A stretch of DNA of 64,000 nt from Pseudomonas hygromyciniae (GCF_016925675.1 NZ_CP070507.1:185869-249868), one strand, 5' to 3'. Counted from the first letter of the stretch, positions 25,227-34,321 are shown. A program made the numbers and translations. The notes: generated by a model from the letters alone, not told the origin.

Positions 25227-25586
25227 TCACTGGGTTCGCCAAGACTCCACTACGTCTTGGCCATATTCCGTTTTCCACTCCTTGAGCACTTTGTGGTTGC
25301 CGCCCTTGGTTTCAACATGCTCACCCGTGTTTGGGTTACGGTAAATCTTCACTACTCGTGGCGCGCGAGTCTTTGCCGGCTCGACGCCTCTTTTTTTAAG
25401 GTAGTCTGGGTCAAAAATCGCGATTATGTCACCCAGGTGTTTTCCATACTCCGACATTAATACCCGGAGCTTCTTCTCGAACTCCATTTCCTTCACAAGC
25501 GCTTCATTGCCGCTCAATTTTTCCAGCCGGACCTGAAGTTCTTTGATGGCTTCCTCAGTTGCGCGGTATTCGATAATGAGGGACAT
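25227..25586 (-). CDS. MvaT/MvaU-family H-NS-like protein (Pmr-like)
   Basis: The 119-aa protein starts MSLIIEYRATEEAIKELQVR, the diagnostic MvaT coiled-coil dimerisation region, and ends with the AT-hook-like DNA-binding motif YRNPNTGEHVETKGGNHKVL. MvaT proteins are Pseudomonas nucleoid proteins that bind AT-rich DNA and silence acquired genes. Plasmid copies such as Pmr of pCAR1 are known to reduce the cost of plasmid carriage. The many AT-rich cargo genes here are likely targets. A single-gene unit with its own terminator. Confidence 0.9.
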   Translation of the reverse strand: MSLIIEYRATEEAIKELQVRLEKLSGNEALVKEMEFEKKLRVLMSEYGKHLGDIIAIFDPDYLKKRGVEPAKTRAPRVVKIYRNPNTGEHVETKGGNHKVLKEWKTEYGQDVVESWRTQ

Positions 25587-25772
25587 ATTGTCTCCTTGGG
25601 TTGGGTTTATACCACTGAGCCGTGTTGGGGCTATGGAGAGGCTTTGAGAGCCTGTTCTAGATCATGCCTACCGATGTAAGGAATGCATAGCCAGCTAGGA
25701 AGCCAGTGCAAGGCCAGAAAGCATAGAATTGAATGTTGGCGCTCAATTGATTTTTCATTGTGTTCAAGAGGG

Positions 25773-26396
25773 TTAACCCTCTTCCTCCAAGCGATTAATT
25801 TCGATAATAACGCTCTGCATATTCTCGATCGCGGTTTCGGCGGCTTTTCGCGCCTTACCGAAGAGTATTTCCTTACCTTCAAGCAGGGTGTCCAAGCGAT
25901 TATTTTCTCGACGAAGTTGCTTTGCTATGGAGTCGAAATCCTCACCCTCCGGTGCTTTTTGTCCCTGAAGTTTAAATTCCATTGCCTGGGTGTGCTTTGA
26001 CATCAAGTCACGGACAACGCTACGTTGCCTGTCGCTTTGCTCGTCGAAACCGGTGATGCTGCCGAGAAACTTTACGACTGCTTTCGCACTGGCCAAGGCT
26101 TTAGGACCTACCTCTAATTTCCCTGGGCTTGTTTGTGCAGCTGCCTGGTCAGCTTTCCCTCCAGGGACATCATGATTTTTGGATGGAACATTGTCAGCAT
26201 CTGCCTGGTGATCGGGAGTCTGTCCCGGGATATGCTCAAAGCTCTGCACCTGCTTCTGAAGAGAGCGCACGTCGCTACCTGGCACCTCGTTTGTAGTGTT
26301 TGCATCATCGACGACAAATCCTGACGCGGTGTTGCTATCCACCCCAAAGAGGTTAGGGCCAAAATCCATAACGGTATCGTCCTGGGACGTTTGCAT
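25773..26396 (-). CDS. Hypothetical plasmid protein, 207 aa
   Basis: No family is recognised. The first ~95 residues are polar and probably disordered. The C-terminal half is helical with a likely coiled coil (IAKQLRRENNRLDTLLEGKE; IENMQSVIIEINRLEEEG). It lies 63 bp downstream of the ParB-like gene at 26460-27440 and may be in its operon. Confidence 0.45.
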   Translation of the reverse strand: MQTSQDDTVMDFGPNLFGVDSNTASGFVVDDANTTNEVPGSDVRSLQKQVQSFEHIPGQTPDHQADADNVPSKNHDVPGGKADQAAAQTSPGKLEVGPKALASAKAVVKFLGSITGFDEQSDRQRSVVRDLMSKHTQAMEFKLQGQKAPEGEDFDSIAKQLRRENNRLDTLLEGKEILFGKARKAAETAIENMQSVIIEINRLEEEG

Positions 26397-26459
26397 CTGG
26401 GTATTCCTTTCAGTGCGGGCTTTGATCTATCAAAACACCTGGCCAGAAAATCCCAACCT

Positions 26460-27440
26460 TCATGGTTCCTCAGCGTATTTGGATTGCATTTTGACCTTAA
26501 CCCGGGGTTCAAGTCTTTTCGCTATATCTACTACAAAGGCCAAGAATTGAAGATCTAGCCCTTCTTCAACCTCATTCATGATGTCGTCAGCAACACCCTC
26601 TGCCTCTCGCCCAAAATGCATGCCGGCATCAGCCATTTCGAAAAGCAATTGAGCTGCAGGTTTTCTTTCCAATGTATAAAAAGCCTCCGACTCTTGTTCT
26701 CTAGCTGCTACCAGGTTACGAGGAGTGTCAGGAGGCTCTGCATCGTCCTCGACTTCAAGTGGTACTGGAGGAGGCAAGGAACCCGATTTATCTGTTGGCG
26801 GGACTACCTTCTTGGGGGAACCAGTTGTTGCCCTGCCCTCTTCCCTCATATCTTTAGCTGCTTTACGAATCGCCCTGGGCCCGCGGCTACATAACTCTTG
26901 CTGTGTTTCTTTCTGCAGCTTGGCCACCTGCTCAGCCGCAGAGACGCTGACTTCGCCGGCCTTCACTGCATCCAGTAACTCTTGGGTGCCGTTCCGGACA
27001 ACTTTACAAGCTGAGGATACCGAGCGAGGACTGATACCTAACACTTTAGCTGCCTGCTCAATAGCCATTTTAGCCGCTTCCAACTCTTGCCCCGCAGCTT
27101 TCTCAAGATCAACCGTTATGGCACTACTCCCGCGTAGGGAGGAAAGCTCGGCAGCAATCAGTGCACGCTGTGCAATAGTGAGCTGCCGGCGATACAGGTT
27201 GAGGGAGAGGACGTAACCCAGGGCATCATCTCCCGTGAACTCCTCTCTCATGGGTTCGATCAGCAGATCCTTGCAAACTCGATAGCGATTACGGCCATCA
27301 AGGATCTTCCCTTCGTAAAGAACGATCGGCTCGCGCTGCCCGTTAGCATCGATGTCATCAAGCAAGGCCTGGTACTCATCACCAACAATTAGCGGAAACA
27401 GTTGAGCGTAATCGTGAAACTCCAAATCTACGTTTTGCAT
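26460..27440 (-). CDS. ParB-domain (Spo0J/KorB-like) DNA-binding protein
   Basis: The N-terminal ~80 residues form a ParB N-terminal domain: FPLIVGDEYQALLDDIDANG, then KILDGRNRYRVCKDL, the box where ParB proteins carry GERRxRA. A helix-turn-helix follows (AAKVLGISPRSVSSACKVVR). It is not the partner of the parA at 30187, which has its own parB. Such second ParB-like proteins on plasmids act as regulators or in entry exclusion and maintenance; the role here is unknown. The C-terminal third is acidic. Confidence 0.65.
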   Translation of the reverse strand: MQNVDLEFHDYAQLFPLIVGDEYQALLDDIDANGQREPIVLYEGKILDGRNRYRVCKDLLIEPMREEFTGDDALGYVLSLNLYRRQLTIAQRALIAAELSSLRGSSAITVDLEKAAGQELEAAKMAIEQAAKVLGISPRSVSSACKVVRNGTQELLDAVKAGEVSVSAAEQVAKLQKETQQELCSRGPRAIRKAAKDMREEGRATTGSPKKVVPPTDKSGSLPPPVPLEVEDDAEPPDTPRNLVAAREQESEAFYTLERKPAAQLLFEMADAGMHFGREAEGVADDIMNEVEEGLDLQFLAFVVDIAKRLEPRVKVKMQSKYAEEP

Positions 27441-27575
27441 ATGCAGCTTCTCGTTCCATGTTCTATCAAGAAACGATAAACCGGGTAAAAATTGGAATGA
27501 CGCTTTTTCAAGTCGTTTTCACGTCTGATTTTGAGTGGCGTTGTTATCCGTCAGTATAAAATCCAAGGCAAAAAA

Positions 27576-27600
27576 AACCCTGCCGTTTTAAGCAGGGATT
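27576..27600 (-). terminator. Rho-independent terminator
   Basis: CCCTGC (27578-27583) pairs with GCAGGG (27592-27597), flanked on the minus strand by a run of eight T. It ends the short gene at 27638-27835. Confidence 0.75.
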
Positions 27601-27637
27601 GTGATTGCCAATATTTCTGGAGAACATTAAATCACTA

Positions 27638-27835
27638 TTAAATCTTCTCTTGCAGTTGGCTTATCAGTTCCTCAAGAGCCTCTTGATCTGGCTGTGTATC
27701 AACGAATCTAAGCGTTTTATCTGAAAGGACTTCCATGACACCCCACTTCAGTTCGTGTAAATCCTGGCCCGGCTCCGGTGGAGTCTCCCAATAGGGAAAG
27801 CTTCTGACTACATGAGGCGGAATCTTTGTGATCAT
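27638..27835 (-). CDS. Small hypothetical protein, 65 aa
   Basis: A small acidic protein (MITKIPPHVVRSFPYWETPP...) with a helical end (QEALEELISQLQEKI). No family is recognised. A terminator 40 bp downstream supports it as a separate transcript. Confidence 0.45.
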   Translation of the reverse strand: MITKIPPHVVRSFPYWETPPEPGQDLHELKWGVMEVLSDKTLRFVDTQPDQEALEELISQLQEKI

Positions 27836-28323
27836 GGCTGAATCTCAGTATTTTCTGTCAAGGCAAAGGCTGAATGCTAATCGGTGTATAAATATACAGT
27901 CCTGATTCACCACTAAAAACAGCGTCAAAAGTACGTCATTTCCAGCTCGTAAATGACTTGCAGAACGGCAACACCTATAAAAGTTGTCTCATAGCACAGC
28001 ATAAGCTAGGGCCATGCCTACAGCAAACATTAGGACTGCACAGACCGTTTAAGACTTGACAAGTTTCATTAATTTGATGCTTTTTTTCAATTGCTCAGAC
28101 CACCGGCGCCTTGATCCATCCAATGGTTCCATAGCGGCCTGGCTATCTAAAGCATAGGTGATTACCGGAATCTCTACCCCCGCAGCTAAAGGTTATCCAT
28201 AAAGCAACTTGGTTAAACCTTAGGCCTATGCGCCAGGCTTCCGGCTAATGCTACACGCGTATTCCATCCAGGGCAGCATATCGACATACAGATCTGGTTA
28301 CTCAAATCTGAAGTCGAGGTCGT
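27836..28323. other. Intergenic region, no gene seen
   Basis: About 490 bp without a convincing frame. It contains AT-rich stretches, a TTATCCATA sequence near 28192 that differs by one base from a DnaA box, and a TTGACA-like hexamer near 28056 without a good -10 partner. Nothing further is supported. Confidence 0.35.
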
Positions 28324-28629
28324 TTACTGGCAGGCATTCATAGCCACCTTAGGGCTAAGCCAACCTTGCCTGTATGCCTCTGCCATCGCCACTTTGAGCT
28401 CTGGGATAGATGAGATATCACAAGACACCGTGGGTTTCTTGCCCCCATGGTCTGTGGGCAGTTCCAAGATCACCTGCAGGGGGTCGTTCAGCGAGACCTG
28501 GAATCTTATGCTCGGAAGACCGGCGAAGGTCACACAAATCTTCGCCTGGTGCAGTTCGGCGTAAGCTTGCCGTGCCTCCCCTTCATGCTCATACGCCAGA
28601 GAGACGTGGTGTTTGGTTGAATTGGTCAT
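28324..28629 (-). CDS. Hypothetical protein, 101 aa
   Basis: A small protein with a beta-rich middle (ICVTFAGLPSIRFQVSLNDP) and helical end. No family is recognised. Its first 41 bp overlap the end of the upstream gene, so the two are probably co-translated, or one start is mis-set. Confidence 0.4.
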   Translation of the reverse strand: MTNSTKHHVSLAYEHEGEARQAYAELHQAKICVTFAGLPSIRFQVSLNDPLQVILELPTDHGGKKPTVSCDISSIPELKVAMAEAYRQGWLSPKVAMNACQ

Positions 28630-28909
28630 AAATAATCCCTGGCGTTTGGTCTACGCAAATTTGCGTGACGCTTAGTGCTTTGTTTTGGGCCCTCGCCTCG
28701 TTGCGTATGAACCGATCTTCACTGCTCAGCATGTGTATCCGAGCAGGAGCAGAGCACTTCAGCCAGTGTTCTGCTATCACTGAAAACAACTCGATACGGC
28801 TCAGGCCGAGCAAATGCTCAGGCTCGATCTTGGGTAGCTGTTCGAAGGTGGTGAATCGAGTTTGCGGTTGCACCACTCTGTGTTTTGGTTGCGCGACTGC
28901 GGTTGCCAT
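28589..28909 (-). CDS. Hypothetical protein, 106 aa
   Basis: Starts MATAVAQPKHRVVQPQTRFT; the middle is helical with an aromatic-rich segment (IELFSVIAEHWLKCSAPARI). No family is recognised. It is 113 bp downstream of parB on the same strand and could be a late gene of the partition operon. Confidence 0.4.
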   Translation of the reverse strand: MATAVAQPKHRVVQPQTRFTTFEQLPKIEPEHLLGLSRIELFSVIAEHWLKCSAPARIHMLSSEDRFIRNEARAQNKALSVTQICVDQTPGIIYDQFNQTPRLSGV

Positions 28910-29022
28910 ATATCCCTATCTCGAAGTCTAAAAACCATATTCTGTCATGGCACTTTGCCTTCGTGTTCATGTTTTCAGACTGAATTATCGTCTGAAATAT
29001 GCAGTTACAATGGTTTTGAGAA

Positions 29023-30051
29023 TCATTCACTAGAGATCAGAGAACGGTCAATTCCCTTTAGAAAGGTCTCAAACTGTTCGGCTAAGCGTTTAGCATCAAC
29101 GGATTTTTCGCAGCGAACCTCAACTTTTTTCCCTTCAACACGAACTCGACCTATCCCGCTGATCTCGGTATCGGTGAACTTGTTAGTCGGATTTTTCTGG
29201 TTCAGGGCTGCAATTTCCTTAGCCAGCCACCTCAGTGCGTGCTCCTGACTCCACTTTTGATCTCTCATTGCAGTTACAGCTTTAAGAAGTAATTCTGGAG
29301 CTGTACTGCTGAACTGAACAAAATCTTTAGCCCATTTTCCGCCGATCAGCGACGGTATCTCGTCCAGAATCAGACGTACCGCTTTCGGAAGCTCCATAAG
29401 CAGCAGGCATCTACTAATCACCGAGTGATTTACCCCTACTCTCCTTCCCAAACTTCGAATCGAACGCTCACCTTTTGATTCCAATATCGAAGAATAAGAT
29501 TTTCCTCGCTCGTATTCAGTGAGTGTTTCCTGGCCTTCGTTGTCCGTCAGTGCCAGGATTTGTGCCATAGAGTCATCCAACTCGCGCACATGTGAGGTAA
29601 TAGTATCCCGGCCTAGTAGTTTGTGAGCCCTCCATCTACGCTCACCTCCAATTAGCTCAAAAGATCCATCTCCTAATGGCCTGACAGTAATAGGCTTGAC
29701 CAAGCCAACTGATGCAATGGAGTTGGCGAGTTCCTCAATTGCAGTTTCACTGAACGTGAGTCGAGGCTGAAATGGAGATACACGTATTAGCTCTGTGCGA
29801 ATTTCAGCGATCACCCCACTTCCTATAACCAGGTTACTGGTTTCTGTGATTGCCTGAGCATTTGCAGACACTACTGCAGTTTCGTGTCCAACCGGCGGAT
29901 TGCCTCCGGATTCTGACTGTTTCTGAGCAAGCATTTCTCTTACCGAAACGTTCAAGTTGGGTTCTGGCAATTCTGCTGGCGCTCGTTTTACTCCTGACAT
30001 CCAGCTTGGAGCTTTTTTTGGATTACCAGGGAAATCCTCTGACTTAGCCAT
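29023..30051 (-). CDS. parB: ParB, plasmid partition DNA-binding protein
   Basis: ATG 30051 (MAKSEDFPGNPKK) follows AAGGAG. The protein (342 aa) has the N-terminal ParB/Srx CTPase domain with IGGERRWRAHKLLG near residues 134-146, a conserved VSPFQPRLTF entry, and a central helix-turn-helix (SIRSLGRRVGVNHSVISRCL) near 195-225. It should bind the three palindromes at 30097-30185 just upstream and load the ParA ATPase. An N-terminal stretch (residues 1-80) is long and probably carries the ParA-contacting region. Confidence 0.9.
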   Translation of the reverse strand: MAKSEDFPGNPKKAPSWMSGVKRAPAELPEPNLNVSVREMLAQKQSESGGNPPVGHETAVVSANAQAITETSNLVIGSGVIAEIRTELIRVSPFQPRLTFSETAIEELANSIASVGLVKPITVRPLGDGSFELIGGERRWRAHKLLGRDTITSHVRELDDSMAQILALTDNEGQETLTEYERGKSYSSILESKGERSIRSLGRRVGVNHSVISRCLLLMELPKAVRLILDEIPSLIGGKWAKDFVQFSSTAPELLLKAVTAMRDQKWSQEHALRWLAKEIAALNQKNPTNKFTDTEISGIGRVRVEGKKVEVRCEKSVDAKRLAEQFETFLKGIDRSLISSE

Positions 30052-30096
30052 TTCTTCTCCTTCAATCAACCTTGGTCTTGTCCAATTTCCTTTCGG

Positions 30097-30185
30097 GTGG
30101 TGCTCGGAGCACCAGTACCCCAGTTATCTCAAGTGGTGCTCGGAGCACCAGTCTCCTGAAATGTACAGTGGTGCTCGGAGCACCA
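30097..30185. repeat. parS-like centromere: three palindromic direct repeats
   Basis: Three exact copies of GTGGTGCTCGGAGCACCA lie at 30097-30114, 30133-30150 and 30168-30185, spaced 36 and 35 bp start to start. Each contains the perfect palindrome GGTGCTC-G-GAGCACC. They fill the 135-bp gap between the parA stop and the parB start. This is a good candidate for the ParB-binding centromere, perhaps also controlling parB expression. Confidence 0.8.
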
Positions 30186-30186
30186 T

Positions 30187-31356
30187 TTACTGGGATGCAA
30201 ATTCTCGAACCTTTTGAAGGATCTCGCTGAATACAGATCGCATAGAATCAATGGATTTGTTGGTTGCACCCTTCCAGACAATCAGCGGGACACCTTGATC
30301 TAACGCCTTGCCGTAGTCTTCTGAATAGTAGAGCTTTTCCTCAGCAACCCGTCCTGGAAACAGATCGTTCAGAACAACTAGGTTGTTCAGAATACGTTTG
30401 CGGTTACGAATGAACATCGTCGGAATCGCCAAAACAACCGGAGAACGGCGGTAAGCCTTCGCGAAACGAACCATCCATTCATTCAATCGCATCAATGCGC
30501 GGAAAGAGAACTTATCCATCCGGACAGGGCAAATAACGAAGTCACTTGCGACAATAGAGTTTTTAGTCAGGCGAGAAGCAGTAGGGGCATTGTCAAAAAG
30601 GATGACGTCATAGTTCGACGTATCAATGCCCTCGATCTCACCGTTTCGCGCGCGCTCCAACCAATCGGCGTACCAGAAATCCATATTATTCTCGGCGTCC
30701 AACGCGACAACTAGATCCTCAAGATATGCATCAGCAGGGATAAGATGAGGACCGTTTTCACCGAATGGTTTCTTCACAACCTGCGCAAAATTCAACGGTT
30801 CAAATTGCCTACCTCTGAGTTCGGGGCTCAGCAGGTTACCGAGGTTGCCATCAACATATCGGTCTGGCGGTATACCCATAGTTTCAAGGTCAGTTCTTGA
30901 CAAATCTGGGTCATATCCCAACTCACTTGAGGAATCGCCCTGGGGATCGTTGTCGATGATTAGAACTCGGAGCCCTTGCATCTGAAGGGAGATGGCCAGG
31001 TTAACCGTCACTGTGGTTTTGCCTGTACCACCCTTAGGAACAAAGGTCGAAATCACCACTTGTCGTGATAAACCTTTGGCTTGACCTTTTGCTCTGCGTA
31101 TCGCTGCAATGTCAAAGATGTCACTCAACGTGTAAGCGCGAGTAGGGACTGTTCCGCGTTGAATCCTACGGATTTCAAGACCGTTTTCATCTTCAATATC
31201 TTGCAGGCGACGAGTCGTTAATCCGAAGCAATCGGCCGCGAATTTAGGTGGGTAGAGGAGGGTGGAAAAATCGGTGTAATAGACCGATTCCTCTTCAAAC
31301 TGCTCGCTTGACTGCTGCATGAAATTCCCTGCATGTGTTGAATACAGGTCAATCAT
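30187..31356 (-). CDS. parA: ParA, type Ia partition ATPase
   Basis: A 389-aa deviant Walker ATPase: Walker A VPKGGTGKTT (106-115), A' IIDNDPQGDSS and Walker B DVILFDNAPTA. The N-terminal ~90 residues contain a MerR/HTH-like DNA-binding region (FGLTTRRLQDIEDENGLEIR), which marks the type Ia ParA proteins that also repress their own promoter. It is transcribed toward parB with the parS-like repeats between them. Its stop touches the third repeat. Confidence 0.92.
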   Translation of the reverse strand: MIDLYSTHAGNFMQQSSEQFEEESVYYTDFSTLLYPPKFAADCFGLTTRRLQDIEDENGLEIRRIQRGTVPTRAYTLSDIFDIAAIRRAKGQAKGLSRQVVISTFVPKGGTGKTTVTVNLAISLQMQGLRVLIIDNDPQGDSSSELGYDPDLSRTDLETMGIPPDRYVDGNLGNLLSPELRGRQFEPLNFAQVVKKPFGENGPHLIPADAYLEDLVVALDAENNMDFWYADWLERARNGEIEGIDTSNYDVILFDNAPTASRLTKNSIVASDFVICPVRMDKFSFRALMRLNEWMVRFAKAYRRSPVVLAIPTMFIRNRKRILNNLVVLNDLFPGRVAEEKLYYSEDYGKALDQGVPLIVWKGATNKSIDSMRSVFSEILQKVREFASQ

Positions 31357-31418
31357 AATCCTTAAAGCTGCTTTTTCAAGGAGAAAACACGGTACAGGGC
31401 TTTTTTAGGCTACTGAAA

Positions 31419-31455
31419 CCGAACCTATGCACGTTTTTTTGAGCATCAAGTTCGG
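31419..31455. promoter_or_regulatory. Possible parA operator
   Basis: An inverted pair CCGAAC (31419-31424) and GTTCGG (31450-31455) lies in the AT-rich stretch 60 bp upstream of parA, with a further TTCGG nearby. Type Ia ParA proteins repress their own promoter through their HTH, so this is a plausible operator. The arms are short and this is a guess. Confidence 0.3.
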
Positions 31456-31529
31456 CTTTATTTCGGTTTTTGATTGCTTAGCCCGAATTACTGTTCAGGT
31501 GAAAAGGGGAGGGGAGACTACTGTTCTGG

Positions 31530-32009
31530 CTAAGCGTACTGTTGTTGAGCCAGGGTACGGGCGCGTTTGAAGTCTGCGCTGATGTAGTTGACTGTGAACT
31601 GAGAATCAAGAGGATGCGATTCAACAATCACCTCAGTCGTCCCGTACCTGAAAAAAATGTCCTCAGATCCTAGGCTCGATTGATCGCCAGTCATCTCAAG
31701 CTTGCTTCGCAAGCCTTCCACAACCTCTTCCAGATGTAGCTTGTCTGCTTTTACCGTAGCTACGTCTAGCACTCCCTTTGCGTTAAAGGCTAACTGGATG
31801 TCAGTAATACCCTCCATATTGATCTCCCACTCCGAAAGATTGAGTACGGGGCCACCCGTGTATGACGTACCAATCTTGTCAATAATGGTGTAGTGCTGCT
31901 GAACGTCGATGATCGTTGTAACGCCTACGGATAGACTTGCCGGCTCCGGTGCAATAGCAGCCATGCTTATCAGATAGGCAGCTACACCAGCGAAAGCAGC
32001 AGTATTCAT
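31530..32009 (-). CDS. Hypothetical exported or membrane-anchored protein, 159 aa
   Basis: The start at 32009 (MNTAAFAGVAAYLISMAAI) is chosen because GGAGG lies 6 nt upstream. The N terminus is a signal peptide or anchor. The rest is beta-rich (VSVGVTTIIDVQQHYTIID; DVATVKADKLHLEEVVEGL) with no recognised family. It lies between the origin and parA and is read toward parA. Confidence 0.5.
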   Translation of the reverse strand: MNTAAFAGVAAYLISMAAIAPEPASLSVGVTTIIDVQQHYTIIDKIGTSYTGGPVLNLSEWEINMEGITDIQLAFNAKGVLDVATVKADKLHLEEVVEGLRSKLEMTGDQSSLGSEDIFFRYGTTEVIVESHPLDSQFTVNYISADFKRARTLAQQQYA

Positions 32010-32261
32010 TGGGATCCTCCAGGTCATGTTCGATTGGGACATTTTCGCTTCCCGTACCTGAAGAATGTGCTGCTTTCGAACCGCATTAGCGTCTGAAAAG
32101 CGGGAGTCTCGATTTTTTGATTAACGCAGTCTCGAGCGTCATTTCTCACGTTCAGCAAATCAGCTTTTCACTTTTAAAAGCCTTTTAATTGTTTTTATCT
32201 TGTTGTTCTCTTGTTTTTAGAACGCTGCAGGCCTTGTATTACGGGGCTTCCAGAGCATCAT

Positions 32262-32424
32262 CGACTACTAATTGCGGTAAAGCGACTACAGATTCAGGCT
32301 TTGCGACTAAGGATTACGGCTAATACGACTACAGATTCCGGCTGCAACGACTACGGATTGCGGCCGTTATCCACAGCCCAAAACTCCTAATTCTGTCTTG
32401 GTCTATCGACTACAAATTGCGGCT
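32262..32424 (+). repeat. Iteron cluster I
   Basis: Consensus CGACTACRGATTNCGGCT. Copies start at 32262 (degenerate), 32283, 32304, 32326, 32348 and 32407. Most are 21-22 bp apart, two helical turns, so they face the same side of the DNA. The DnaA box follows the fifth copy directly. Confidence 0.9.
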
Positions 32425-32653
32425 GAATGGGTGGGTCTTACCACGGCACCCAGTTTTTAGGTTTTGATTTCAGGACAATTCTCGCACTGAAATTGAACAG
32501 CCAGTCGAGATTTACTCAAAAAAACTCGCTAATTCACTGATTTATATAGGATTTATTTATAATAGGACCTGTACTGAATCAGTAGGAGCAAATTTCGCTT
32601 TCCACGCATCGGTCGGTCGAAACAAAGCCAATACGACAGCAGTAGGACCCAAT

Positions 32654-32895
32654 CGACTACAAATTACGGCTACGTCTGTGAGCGGCCAGTATGTGTCGAC
32701 TACAAATTACGGCTGCCCAATGACGGCTTGAAAGCCACCGGGTCGGGCATCTGTATCGGCTATTGACTACAAATTACGGCTATCACAATGGTCAATATTC
32801 GATCATCGACTACAAATTGCGGCTAATGTTTGTTCTCTGAATCACTCGATTGACTACAGATTACGGCTACTCTCTATCGACTACGGATTCTACGT
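32654..32895 (+). repeat. Iteron cluster II
   Basis: Same orientation, consensus CGACTACAAATTACGGCT, starting at 32654, 32697, 32764, 32807, 32851 and 32878 (last one half-matching); a further half copy at about 32974. Spacing is irregular (27-67 bp; two intervals are 43 bp) compared with cluster I. This cluster lies next to rep and may serve handcuffing or autoregulation rather than opening. Confidence 0.88.
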
Positions 32896-33027
32896 ATTGT
32901 GTAAAAGTCTAGATTCGACATCGCTGAAACGCCCGTATTTGTTAGCTTTGCGTTGGAGATCGCGCCGCGGGTATCGACTACAACGCATTCTCGATGTAGG
33001 GTTTGGCAACCTAGCGTAGGGCCAGTC

Positions 33028-33894
33028 ATGTCCAATTTATCCAAGCCGAACAAGTCAGAACCAAAGCAACTCAGGGTTACTAAATCCAACACGTTGATTA
33101 CGGCCTCGTATCGGCTAACACTCAACGAACAGCGTTTGATCTTGGCGGCCATTAGCAAGCTTGATCCCAGAAGGCCCATGCCTAAAAAGGTGTCGGTGTC
33201 TGCTGCAGACTATTCGGATATCTATGGAGTACAGCTCCGACACGCGTACGAGCAGATGAAAGTGGCTGCGGATGAGTTGTACGAGCGAGATATAAAAACC
33301 TTCGATGGATCTGGCATGGAGCGGAAGCGATGGGTTGACCGCGCTAAGTACCTGGATGGAGAGGGCAGGGTAGAGCTGTCATTTACGATCCACGTCATGC
33401 CATACCTATCGATGCTTTACAGCAAAGTGACCAGTTATGACCTGCGGCGTGTTGCATGCTTAGACTCGATCCACTCATTCCGCCTATTCGAAATGCTCAT
33501 GCAGTTCCGCAAAACCGGTTGGGCATACATAGAGGTCGAGTCTTTACGGGTTGCGCTCGGTTTATCGGAGGCCTACCAACGATTCAATAACCTTCGCCAA
33601 CGGGTAATCGACCCGGCCGTTGCTGAGCTCAAGGCGAAAAGTAATCTGGATGTTAGCTATGAGTTGAAAAGAGAAGGCCGAAAAGTAATAGCCATCAAAT
33701 TCACCTTCTCCGACCTGGCACAGCTTGCGCTTAATCTAGAACTAGAACCTGAAGATCTTCCACCGCTTCCCGATTTTGACCACGAAGAGGAAAGTGAATG
33801 GCTGCTCAGTAGGTCGCTCGGAGAAATAGCTGAAGCCCAGGAAGCAGGGCTTCTGTTCGAGGTGTCTCCCGATGGCGCTGAACTGCCTAGCTAA
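33028..33894 (+). CDS. repA: Rep_3-family replication initiator
   Basis: The 288-aa protein (from ATG 33028, MSNLSKPNK) has the two winged-helix domains of the RepB/Rep_3 family: SNTLITASYRLTLNEQRLIL at the start of WH1, SFRLFEMLMQFRKTGW, then SLRVALGLSEAYQRFNNLRQ in WH2 with RVIDPAVAELKAKSNLDV, the family's most conserved block. It should bind the iterons upstream as monomer and repress itself as dimer. ATG 33028 is used because the longer frame extends into the last half iteron; the Shine-Dalgarno is weak. Confidence 0.92.
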   Translation: MSNLSKPNKSEPKQLRVTKSNTLITASYRLTLNEQRLILAAISKLDPRRPMPKKVSVSAADYSDIYGVQLRHAYEQMKVAADELYERDIKTFDGSGMERKRWVDRAKYLDGEGRVELSFTIHVMPYLSMLYSKVTSYDLRRVACLDSIHSFRLFEMLMQFRKTGWAYIEVESLRVALGLSEAYQRFNNLRQRVIDPAVAELKAKSNLDVSYELKREGRKVIAIKFTFSDLAQLALNLELEPEDLPPLPDFDHEEESEWLLSRSLGEIAEAQEAGLLFEVSPDGAELPS

Positions 33895-33979
33895 CAAGCC
33901 GTGGTCATTTGACGACCACTTGCTGCTTGAGCCGGCAGTAAGCGCGTTCTCTACTCAGGTAGCTGGAGGAGGGTAGTGC

Positions 33980-34321
33980 TCAGTTACAAGGGACAACAGT
34001 GAAGAGACTTCGACGCCAATGGCTGACGTCTGCGCTGGACGCTCGTCCAGCTAATTTGAGTTCTTCGAAAATTAGCAGCGCAAACGACATTGCAGCCTCG
34101 TCATCTTCGTGAAGGTTGACGATTACGATCGGGAACCGGTCACCATCGTCAGAATCCGGCCGTGCAATTGCGACGGTCTGAATTCCCCAGGAGTTACCGT
34201 CGTCGAAGGGCTCCACAATAAATCGGATCAGACGGATGATCCTACCGTTACGAATCAACTGGATTAGGTCGCAACAGAACAAATCTGTTTGGTTCTGCGG
34301 ACAAAGTCTGCTGGCTGTCAT
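33980..34321 (-). CDS. Hypothetical protein, 113 aa
   Basis: A small soluble protein (MTASRLCPQNQTDLF...) with a beta-strand pattern (IIRLIRFIVEPFDDG; FPIVIVNLHEDDEAA). No family is recognised. It is convergent with rep across an 85-bp gap. Confidence 0.4.
   Translation of the reverse strand: MTASRLCPQNQTDLFCCDLIQLIRNGRIIRLIRFIVEPFDDGNSWGIQTVAIARPDSDDGDRFPIVIVNLHEDDEAAMSFALLIFEELKLAGRASSADVSHWRRSLFTVVPCN

Larger units (their letters stand above)
32262..32990. other. Plasmid origin of replication (oriV)
   Basis: The ~730-bp non-coding stretch upstream of rep holds two clusters of about 18-bp iterons, a perfect DnaA box TTATCCACA at 32367-32375, and an A+T-rich block at about 32495-32570 that could be the unwinding element. 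All lie between the left and right iteron clusters. This is the standard layout of a Rep_3/theta origin, with Rep binding the iterons. Confidence 0.9.

Noticed and set aside
32262..32895. Repeats as a CRISPR array
   Set aside because: The ~18-bp repeats vary, have irregular and sometimes very short spacing, lie next to a rep gene with a DnaA box, and no cas gene is present; they are iterons.
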